Source: Siderastrea siderea
Taxonomy: Eukaryota > Cnidaria > Anthozoa > Scleractinia > Rhizangiidae
Direction of reading: 5' to 3'
DNA length: 64,000 nt
Assembly: GCA_964030785.1 (NCBI GenBank)
Contig: OZ034970.1
Coordinates: forward strand, 22,998,435-23,062,434
Below the pieces are notes generated by a model. It saw nothing but the letters and a program-made list of their open reading frames with translations, searched no databases and was not told where the DNA came from. The stretch's first letter is position 1; every line of letters begins with the position of its first letter. The position numbers and the translations under genes were made by a program. This document shows, in pieces, positions 32,343-42,700 of this stretch.

Positions 32343-35300
32343 CTGGGTCTCAGTGGCAGAGCATTGGGTGATACTTTCATTTATTGCTACTCACAAAAGT
32401 TTCCAAGGTCAGCACTTAAGAGTACCACTGTTGAGATTGAAACAATGTAGGAAGCAAACAGCACCACAGGAAAATAATGAGTTTCTACTGTATTAATTTG
32501 ACTCTAGAAGTGATTACACTGCCAGCCATGCTATATGGTTAAACTGAAGATTTCTGTTAAATACAGTCAAGTAGTTTTGGTTGGTGTAGAGTATTTGAAA
32601 CTGTGTATTTTGGTCTAGAACTAGGTAGTTTCTGTTGGGAAAAATATATAGAAAAAGCACAAAAAAAATTAAAAATCTATTTAAGTGTCAGGGTCAAAAA
32701 AGCAAAATAGTAAGCATTGCTTTGAAGTCTGAACAAAAGGACTTTGTGTAGACATAATGCTGTGTACACGTACATGTACCTTTCATCCCATTCCTAGTAA
32801 AATGCTACAATAAGACAACCATGGAGATGATATTTATAACTCAATTTAGAGGTGTCATATTTTTACAAAGAAAAATTTCAAATCATACATGCCTAAGATT
32901 TGTCCAGTCAAACCCAAAAAGCTGTGACTACGTGTTAACTCTTATCTCTCTATGGATGTTGTCATCTAACAGCTGTGGTGATTGACAACACAGCTATGTT
33001 TCCATTACAGTTGTTAAAATTTCGACATCATGGTTTGGCTAAAACCAATCAGCTGCAAGGCAAATCTGCAAATAAGCCATAAACATAGCAAATTATTTAA
33101 CCCTGCAGAGCTCTTGCAGTTATAGTTTATCTTGTTGGTCATGCCTCTTGACAAAGTAGAATAAAGTTGTTGTCATGGCTTTCTGGGATAATTTTGACAT
33201 TACTCCAGCATCAAATGAAAATTGTAAGTAAGGCACTAGAAGTAATGTCTATATTTTTGTGGCATTGTGTTTTGAAAGTCGGAATTTCAACTTGCAATAA
33301 ATCATTTAAAGGCAAAACATTTGATGGTTTCTGTTCAAAATTTCCCATTAAGTGACTTTTTAAGCTAACAATTTGATTTTTTGAAAGCAATCTGGTTTCT
33401 GGTTAGCCATTATTTGTGTCATCATGCCATGCTCCTCATGAAAATATTGCATGACCACTCATATAATGGCTGTGTGGGAGACTAGTTTTTGGTTGACAAC
33501 TAAAAAAGTTACTAGATAGTTTTGCCACAGAGCTTCTCATTTAGATTTAAAACAGTTGAAGTGCTCTGGGCAAAAACATCTTAAGTGGACTTTCACGTCA
33601 AATACTTGGTACTATTTTTATAAAAGTTCTTTAGCCTGTGAACAGGCATTCTAGTTGGGGAAAGGGCGAGAACAGTCTCCCCTCACTCTTCGCGCAGGCT
33701 ATCTCCTACCGGAGCCTGTTAACAGGCTAGAAGTTCTTTATTTCAGTCATGGAAAAACAGATTTGCAGGAAAAAAAATTGGTCACTTTATATGTTCTTTT
33801 AATTAAGTGCTTCAATTACATGTACAAAGTTATAATGCACAAAAAATTTTATCAAAAGTGTTCCCTTTAGGTGCACGCAGCAACTAAGTTATGTTAAAAA
33901 AGTGAGAACGGTTTGGGTTGAACAGGCAGAAAAGTTCAATCATAATTATAGTAAAATTGCTTGTTTTGATTCTCTACTAAGAAATGGTGGAAAATTGTAC
34001 ACTAGTGTGAAGCGAACGTCTTATTATAGTCAAAAGTGCAACAATATGAGTCTTGTACAATGCGTAACTTACAATAATAATCAAATGTTTTGATTCATTG
34101 GCTTTATTTAAGTGTCAGTCCTCTAGCTAGCCACAAGTGGTCTAATAAAGAACATATAGCAACACTCACTTTTGTACAAAGCTACATTAATTAATAGTAT
34201 GTTATCGTGAAGTATGATAGTATGCTATGCTCAAGCCTGAGGAGAAGCTTGTATCAGGTGTAGAATACCAGCAGTCTGACAGTGAAGTGTGTGATACAAG
34301 AAACGAAAATGGCCATCATTAGCGAATAAACACCAGTAACAAGCTGCAAGCACAAGTGTTCGTTGTGCCATTCTTGCATCACTCACCTAATAATTATTCT
34401 TGTAGATAAACAATGATTGCTGTAATCTTTATCAGGTATTAATAACATTTTGTTAGAACTCAATGTACCCAGTCGTGAATAGAATGGGTTTTAACCATGT
34501 GTTAACCATACACTAGCTATGTCATTTGACAGACAAGTTACGGATGGAACTATTTCACAATGCAGTGGTAATTGGTATTCTGTTCATAAGGCCCCCACTG
34601 TGCACACACATTACATGAGTTTTGGAAGCAGAAGCTGCTTCTAAGAAGCAAGAAAAGTGTCCCAAGTTTTAAAGAAACATTTTGCTTCACAGCAAACATT
34701 GCATGCACACACAAAAGGCGTAAATTTTGGAGAACATAAACGTTTTGGGAACAATGTTTCCTTACTAGTTTTGGTGAGCCTCTAAACCACCAACAGAGCA
34801 ATTTGAGTATGGGTTGAGCAGACATCTGAGCTATTTTCTTGGTTTCTTTTACTCCCAGTTTCTGCCTCCCCCTTGGTTGCTACTGCCTTATGTGCTTTTT
34901 TTTCTATTGTGGAAAATCATTTTCATGTTGCATCATTTTATTTTATTTCACTTCCCACTACCTCACGAAGCTCACTTCTGTGTTTTCTTTTCTGCCTATC
35001 ATAAATTTCTTGCTCTCTTTCCTCCAAGGTTTGCCCCCCCCCCCCCCCCCTGCTTGCAGATGTCTCCTGTTTCTTGTGCTTCACATAGAGAAGGGACGTC
35101 TGTGTAATGCTGTTGCTAATCCTCATCCTGCATCCTGGTGTTTGGGTTTAAAATTTCCCATAACCTATGTTGATGTTGTTTTGTAAAAGAAAAGTGTTTT
35201 TTTCCAGAAGACTTTGTTCTTGGGAGAGGCTGCTGTTTTCATACTGTCCTTTCAAAGTTTCTTGACCCTCTTAACTGTCAGTACTGCCTTAAAAGCTTAG

Positions 35301-35865
35301 GAAGAGTCATCATCAAAAAGTTCCTCATCGATTTTTAACAAGTCATTCAGTCCCCCTCACTCCAATCCCTTTTCAATGCACCGTTTTCTGTTGCTATGAT
35401 TCTCAGTAGGCAAAAACATAGCACTCAATCACACATTTTTTTATTTATCAATGGAAAACTCTGCTAACTGAATTTATGGGCCACAACAGGTATCTTGACT
35501 AATTCCTGATGATAGCTATTAAGATTGATTCCACCAATGCCTCTTTTCAAGCAACCAATTAAAGCATGGCCCCACCATCCCAGGGAAATAGCAGGATACT
35601 GGAATACGATTAGCAACAGTGTTACACAGACATCCCTCTTCCATGTGAAACAAAGGAGAAAGGGTACCCCCCCCCCCAGAAAAAGTTTCAACTTGAAGGT
35701 TTGCGATGTCAGCGTGGTATTGTGAGTGTTATGAAGTCTCACTATTTTGTCTGTTTTTAACTTCAAATAAAATTTCGCTGTGGGCCACTTAGACCTGGGG
35801 GAGTTCGCACGTGGGCGAATTTACCTGAAATGTATCTGTAGTATTGTCTCGAACTCTCGCTCTGG
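32343..35865. other. Intergenic region between SLC35B2-B and GEMIN6-B
   Basis: This is the unit B counterpart of 15564-20715, without the 1.57 kb insertion (empty site TATTAA at 35517-35522). The candidate small exons are at about 33174-33223 and 33871-34066. There is a C run near 35034-35050 and a decayed hairpin at about 33632-33737. No firm gene is present. Confidence 0.5.
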
Positions 35866-36396
35866 TTACTTATCACGATCTTCTTTTGCTCTTATAAGCT
35901 TCTGAATACGATCCAGTACAATCTCATTGCTACATCTACAGCATTCAGGGTCATAAGGTGGCTCCACAAGCAATACTCCCATAACAGACAGGACGGCGCT
36001 GTTTTCAGAACACTCGCTTACTGGTACTCGGTTACGAGTGAGCCATTCAGTCAGATCCCCTTTCCTTTTCGCCAGTTCATCTTCTGAATGTTCAATACGT
36101 TTCTCAGCTTCTATGAAATCAGTTATTTTGTGGGGAGGACCTTCGCTTGGGCCAGAGTGTTTTTCTAAAGCAACGCGAGAAATCGCATGTCCCGACACGA
36201 AAGTGAGCTTCTTTGCATCGGTTGAACCTTCAGTTTCTTCTTCTAAAACGACGGTGCGAGTTACTGGATCGATGGTATGTACCCATCCTACTTTCTTGCT
36301 ACTGTCAGAGAGAACAATTGTAATTCTCCTGTTCGTAAATTTTCGTAAATTTACCATTGACAGTGAAGACCAACTCTGCTCTTCCTTGTCCGCCAT
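35866..36396 (-). CDS. GEMIN6: GEMIN6-like SMN-complex protein, copy B
   Basis: An intact single-exon frame of 176 codons, in the same position relative to SLC35B2 exon 2 as copy A. It keeps the Sm-like motif KVGWVHTIDPVTRTVVLEE and the C-terminal block VMGVLLVEPPYDPECCRCSN. Compared with copy A I count 16 amino-acid changes, 15 of them in the first two thirds, and about 5 silent changes. The last 60 residues differ by only one (K to R in CC[KR]CSN). Both copies have the same start context and similar upstream DNA, so both could be expressed. Because the duplication carried the gene whole, this is the only gene in the block that gained a complete second copy. Confidence 0.88.
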   Translation of the reverse strand: MADKEEQSWSSLSMVNLRKFTNRRITIVLSDSSKKVGWVHTIDPVTRTVVLEEETEGSTDAKKLTFVSGHAISRVALEKHSGPSEGPPHKITDFIEAEKRIEHSEDELAKRKGDLTEWLTRNRVPVSECSENSAVLSVMGVLLVEPPYDPECCRCSNEIVLDRIQKLIRAKEDRDK

Positions 36397-36721
36397 GACG
36401 TAAAAATCCGCTGGGCCTGATCGCGGGCTACTCTGAGTGCCACGACCGGGGCGGAAAAAGGTCCTGGCCACAACCGTTCAAAGCTTCATGCGGGGAATTG
36501 CCGCGGAAAATTTTAATTTATTTATTTATTTTTAATTTTTAACCCTAATTTTTTTTTGAGAATATATTCCCCTGGTTGTGGAAAACTGCGTCCCTGCTTA
36601 ATTTAGTTTATAGCATATTCTATCTTTCCTTCCTTTGACGAAATAAGGAACTAGGAGACATCTACTGGGAAGTTTCATGTCCTCTGAGAAGGTCCTGAGT
36701 CCTGGAGGAGAGGGGTTGTTA

Positions 36722-36742
36722 GGTGGGTGGGTGGGTGGGTGG
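36722..36742 (+). promoter_or_regulatory. G-quadruplex-type (GGGT)n tract upstream of GEMIN6 copy B
   Basis: Identical to the tract at 21552-21572 and about 330 bp upstream of the copy B start. Confidence 0.4.
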
Positions 36743-37704
36743 TATAAATCCCATTTCCCAGGCCAGATTCGGCCCAAATCCCATTTCCCGTCTGAAACTG
36801 GATTCCTCAAGACCACTCATCTGCAACAATGTTTTCCCCAGTTCTTTTGGCGACCAATTCAGGAAAGTCGATTTACAATTTTCCGTGTGTGTTGCGACAC
36901 TATTTGTGGACATGTAAATATTTGATTTCGACGACTATCGTGCGAGAACATTAGTACAGTCCCAGTGCGCTGGTTTAACTTCGTGTCATTTTCTCCTGTC
37001 ATACCGAACAAATATCACTGAAGATCCTATAGAAGTCATACCGTTATACCTTTAAATATACAAATCAAACTGTCACGTATCTGGATGCGACTATAATGTG
37101 CCTTACAAATTTTAACAGTCACAGGTATCTGATCGTCACGGGTTTCACCAACACCCCATTTTTCGGCTGAAAAAAAGTAAACATTTTACTTATCGTAAAC
37201 TATACATCCTATATGTGCTTTGTACGTGTTCTGATTCCCAGTCCCAATATGGGGTGACCCAAATGCCAGTCCCAGTCACCCAGATCTCAATTTCCCTGTG
37301 AGAGCATGGGCCCTGTCCTTCTGTATGGCTGGTTACATTTAAAACTATTTTGTGACTCTCTTTCTGTTTTAAGCTCGATTTCTTACCGTTTTGGGAGAGC
37401 AATTTTCATCTTCGTACTGGGGACTATCCAGGGAGCCTACAGCGAAAACGGCCGGAAATCGAGCCCAGTTTCACGAGTGGGTACTGCGGAGTGGATAAGG
37501 CAACAAGGGAATTAAAAGTTTAATTAGGCAAGCACTACAGGACAATACAGAAAGTTTGTGATGGCGAAATTATTCAGGAAATAGCATGCACAACTGACAG
37601 TATCTTTCGCGCGAACCCTAAGTTTGGATGGCAAAGCAGCAAAGGGAATGGGGAGCACGCAAGCTAAACCATAAACACGACGACAAATAGTCAAATAATT
37701 TGGG

Positions 37705-37840
37705 TTTACCTCGGTGTAAGAACCTGACAAGATTTTCTTTGTTTGTTAGTTATAGTTTTGCTGTACGCTTTTGTTTAACATTTTGCTTTCTTTTATTTTA
37801 CGTCATCCGTGAGTTTCACAGGTTCTTACACCGAGGTAAA
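37705..37840. repeat. Hairpin in unit B
   Basis: The arms TTTACCTCGGTGTAAGAACC and inverse pair without mismatch here. The unit A copy has one mismatch. Confidence 0.5.
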
Positions 37841-39021
37841 GCCAATAATTTTCTTTTTTCCTTCTGCTTGCGTTTAAGCCTATGTCGCGGTGATTCCGTT
37901 AGTGAAAAGCAGACAAGATGAACAAAACTGAGAAGAATGAGAGTGTTTGCTCTGCCTACGTTCATGTTTTATTTTATGCTTGCGTTGCTGTCGTTTTGAC
38001 TTGAAGGCCGCTTATGCTATGCTAGCGCTCCTACTTGCCTGCGAGTCGCGAGTAAAAACCAAGCTTTGGTCAGTATCTGCACCTTAATTTATTTTGCACA
38101 AATAGTCGAGAATGCTCTATACAATGTCTACCTGATGTTGGCTTGAAATTAAAAAAAAAAAAACAATACAGGTAAAATAATTTTGTGCCAGCACATAATG
38201 TTCATTGCGATTTAGAGATTTAAAACGCATATAAAAATAGACTTCCAATTGCAAGCATTTTGCTTTAAGTACTTTAGTTTCTCTTTTTCCAATTATAAAA
38301 GCTCAACTTTTAGATTGAAACAACCATTATTTTAAAGTCTGCTATACAGACCCTTCAAGTCTTTTTCTTCATAAGTAGACTACCTAAGTTTATTTATATC
38401 GTCACATAACGGACTGACACCAGTTTCGGCTGGTTAACGAGGCGTTTTGAATTATATACTCAATTGCACTGTCACCTTACATTAAAAGTTCGAACTTAAT
38501 TAAGAAAATATAAATCTAAAGTTTTACATGGGATGATGCTAATCACCGCCCTAAATCCTCTGCAATTAATTCATTGAGAAATAAAGACTACTAATACTTT
38601 CAATCAGATACAGATTTCAGCCTAACTAAAACAAATGGTTTGGGAATTACTAGTACAAACATCAACTTGTATAATCAAGATAGTCAAGAAAAATAAGCCT
38701 TTAAGGTGTTGTCCCTGTCAGACTCCAGCTGAGATGCTCAATACTAAATGAATTACCGTGTGCGTATTTCTTTACCTTGATCTTAAAGCTCCATATATCA
38801 AAGCGAGATATATAGTTCGGACAGAGTAGCTCCAGGATTTCATGGCGTTACAAGAAAAGGAACGCTGGACGGTGTTGGTTTGCTAGATGGAATGTGGATG
38901 GAACAAGTCTAATTTTTCATCTTTCCGTTTATTGTAATGAGTTTTCAAAAACTACGGAATCGTTAAAAAAGTGAAATCGTCGATTGGCCATGTCGAAGAT
39001 AGCACATGCGTATTCCATCCT

Positions 39022-39721
39022 TTACAATCCCATTTGTGATGATGTTTGAGGATGTTCTTCGCCGCCATTTTTTGGAGACTTATCGTCACCAGCATTATTA
39101 TTCCTATCACTAATCGGTAATCGTTGGCGGCCGCTTTTAGCCTCTATTCGGGCAAAGCAGCTCTTGGACACGACTTCCCACATGATCATTGCGCACTTGG
39201 GGGGTGGGGTGAAGTTTGTCTCCGCAGCATCCGGCTCATCGCATGGCGGCGTTGGACTTCGCAGTTTCCTTCCTGTCGAAAACTTTCTCTTTGGATCAGA
39301 GACTTTCCTACTTGGGACCTCCTTCGGCGGCTCTCGCACCCGCTCGGCAGACAGCACACACACGCCTCGTGTCCCCAGCCCTTCGGGCCTAAGCCCCTTA
39401 CCTGCGCTTATGACGTAACTCTGTTCCGTGCCGCATGGACCGGGCCCGTGCATCAAACTGAGGCTGCGCGTTTCATCAAAGGGGTGAAACCACGTGAGTA
39501 GTTGTGCTGTAACGGCATCGAAGATCAAGATGTGCCCACTAGCGGTGCCCACCCAAACTGCATCGCGTGTGGGTTCCACACATGTGATGCAGGCAAAGGA
39601 ATCGCTGCTTTCTCTGAGTGGGATTTGTGTGTTGTCGGAGGGCAGGCTCTGTAAAATGGCCGCGCAATCAACACTAAAGTGATTCTGTATGCTGTTGAGG
39701 TCCCACTTGCTAAGAACAGAC
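39022..39721 (-). CDS. LRRK: LRRK exon 11: C-terminal WD40-like part and tail
   Basis: Acceptor TTTATTTTTGTAG. It contains AVWVGTASGHILIFDAVTAQ, then a charged tail ending SSQMGL-stop at 39022-39024. The duplication breakpoint lies inside this exon at 39262. Confidence 0.88.
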
Positions 39722-42700
39722 CTACAAAAATAAATTAAAGAGTTAAGCATAACTAAAAGGTCCAGAATTCAACCTAATGCGGGGTGGTTCTGGTGGTTTC
39801 GCAGGGTTCAAAATAGTAGCCGGCTGCCGGCGACAGCCGGCACTTTGGATACTCTTGCCGGCGATTTTTCCCCCAAGAAATAGAAAAAAAATGCCATCCC
39901 ATCCCTTGATCGGCAAAACCAACGTCCCTGGAACGTCATAGTAAACGTTTCATATCAGAAAGTAATGCAGCCATGAAACACTTACACACATACCAAAAGT
40001 GAAAAGCTTTCTAAATAATAATAATAATAAACAACAACAACAACAAATTACAGAACGTTAACAATTATTGTCTCGATTCTTGTAAATGAATCTCTATTTG
40101 CCGGCGCTCCTTTTTTCCGGCGTAGTTTCATACGTGATCAACAACGCGACTTTTTGAGGAAATAGGCCAGACACGGGGTAGCAGTGCTGCTGCAATTCTC
40201 TTTTAGGAACCGGGTAAATTTTCATTCATTGTTACCAATTCGTCTTCGATCCTGCTCCACTTAGCACCTTGTCGCTTTTATCGTGTGCTTTCGCCTTCTC
40301 GTCCAATTTAATTTGCTAGAGACCAAAGGAAATGTGCCGTCGCGCTGAAAAGCAGTGCCACTGTTGCGGTTTTTATCATTTTCAAAGGCCTGCTCTAATT
40401 TGTGAAACGCCAGCGAGGGACCCTGCCAGTCCGCTGTCAACGAGATTTCCATGCTCAAGAGAAAAATCGAGCAGTCAGAAACGTCGATAGTTAAACTTCA
40501 GGCCCACACAGAAAAGGGCACATGCCCAAGAGACTTGCACTACGTCGCAAAAGCAAACATCACTCCTGACGAGGAGTTTAAGACAGAAATAAACTCCACA
40601 AAGAAAAGGCCGAGCTAAAATTCATAGCCGCTCTAACCAAGTTTCATTATCGCCGCGTTGAACGCAACAATGATAAGTTGCGGAGAGCGAAATCTAATAA
40701 ATCTACGTCAAAGAAAACACTGATCGGGCTTAGCATGACGCCACGTGCTCAGTCAAACAGCAGTACAAATGTTCTACACTCTTGGACCACTTGAGTGGAA
40801 AAGTTACATCGATGACATATTCTCGCTTTGGAATGTTGACAAAAAGGAGACAGAAGAGTTTATTGTCCTAGCAAACAGTCACCACCCGACAATGAAATTT
40901 ACGGCTGAAATCCCAGACAAAAAAAAATAAACTTCCTGGATAGCACTGTTTTCAAAGGCGAAAGATTTAACAAGCAAGCAATCCTTGACATCCGCACACA
41001 TTTTATGCCCACAGAAACTTTCCATTACACTTATTTCTCTTCCTGCCACCCACCATGGGTTAGAAAAGGGTTAGCAAAGGGTTTATCAGCGAAATCTTTC
41101 GTTGAGAATATCACCCAATTCAAAACATGCCTCGCTGTGCGAGAGACTACCCCAACAATCTAGTAGAAAGAATAACGTCCGAAGTCAAATTCAGTGAAAG
41201 GAAGTCGGCACTTCAACAAAGAGAGACAGTGCGGAAAAATTCTGCCTTTCGTAACAACGTACCATCCAGCTCTGCCTAATTTTAAGAACATCCTTATGAG
41301 CAAATGGCACTTAAATAAGAGTCAACCATTGCTAAGAAAAATATACAAACACATTAGCACGAGCATATGAGCCGCGTTTGGCCTGTCAACACTTTATTCC
41401 ATACTTGGGACAGGTGCTTGTTCATTCTTGTTAACAGCCGGCTAAAAATCGGCCTTGAGAAAAAAAGCCGTCAAATTCAGGCTGAAAGCTCTGATTTTAT
41501 TTTGAACCCTGGTTTCGTATGACTCCATTTTAGCGCCACACCCTTAAGTGGGACCACTTTTCATTAACAAGCAGTCTTTCTTTGGAGATGACTTCCTTCT
41601 CAGAATTCTAGGATTGTACCCAGGTGTATAAAATGGGTAACGGCGACACACTGGGGGGCAACCCTGCGTTGGACTAGAATCCCATCCAGGCGGGAGTAGC
41701 AATATTCTCAGTTGCTCCATGCTACAGAAACCGGGATAAGTTTCGGCCGTGTGGGCCTCCTTGGCTCGTGTGCGACTTTACCTTACCAGTTACCTACCGA
41801 AAAAACCATCTCAAGTTCAGTATTGGCTTTGAGCTGTCTCCTGAAGCCAATCTCGAATTCTGACTGGACAGTAATCTTCATAAATGCACATGCGAATTAT
41901 AGACTATTAATTAAAGCTTAAAGGTGGTTGCACTTCAACATGTGCAAGCGTGCATGCGAGGGCGGATTCATTTGCAGCATAAGCGTATAGCAAAAAATGC
42001 GACAACCTGTTTGTTTGCATCACATTTAGGTTACGCGTACGGGGTAGGCGATAAATCAATGGCACGTTCCAGCGTGCGTTCGTACCTCATTGGCTATTTT
42101 GGCGCTGTCAACTCTGATTACTTTTTCCAAAGGAGGAAAATGCCTGCTCAAATACTTGCGAAAAGATTGCATTTTCCCGTGCAGCTAAAATACAAATATA
42201 TCTTCATTGAATGCGATAAATCGATACACCATTGAGTAATCGCATACCCTATACGCGTATCTCGAATGCGATGCAAATAAACAGTCTGTCGAATTTCCTA
42301 CCTTTCCAGCATTTTAATTATCACGGTGTTGCAGATAACCTTAATACGTTTGCTGGCACCATAGGTTAATCAGAAGTATCAATTGAACCTATCAGTTGAA
42401 TATTTCCCCTTGGGAAAATAGCAAAAAAGTACATAGTCATCTTCACTTTGTACCATTATTCCATCTTCCCCTCTACCTGTGCCCGCCACATTCTTATTGC
42501 TTCTTCCACCACAACTAACTAAATTATGATAGGGTATCACGCTCCACAGCATTGAAAGCCAAGTAAATCACCCAAGAAATATAATTTTTGACGCTTTACT
42601 TAATTTTCACCCTGACGTTGAACGTAATTGTTTTCAAGCTGAAAACAGCAGGCGTTTCGCACGGGTAGTTTTCTGGGGGTTATCGACATGTTTATTATTT

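Larger units (their letters stand above)
29404..39262. repeat. Segmental duplication, unit B
   Basis: Direct tandem repeat of unit A, with the junction at 29403/29404. It runs through SLC35B2 exon 2, the intergenic MITEs and GEMIN6 into the last exon of the intact LRRK gene. It lacks the two large unit A insertions. Small extra pieces include an AT-rich insert near 36512-36565 and an 18 bp insert near 38700-38717. Confidence 0.9.

Noticed and set aside
36038..36403. 121-codon plus-strand open frame opposite GEMIN6 copy B
   Set aside because: It is the antisense shadow of the GEMIN6 coding frame.
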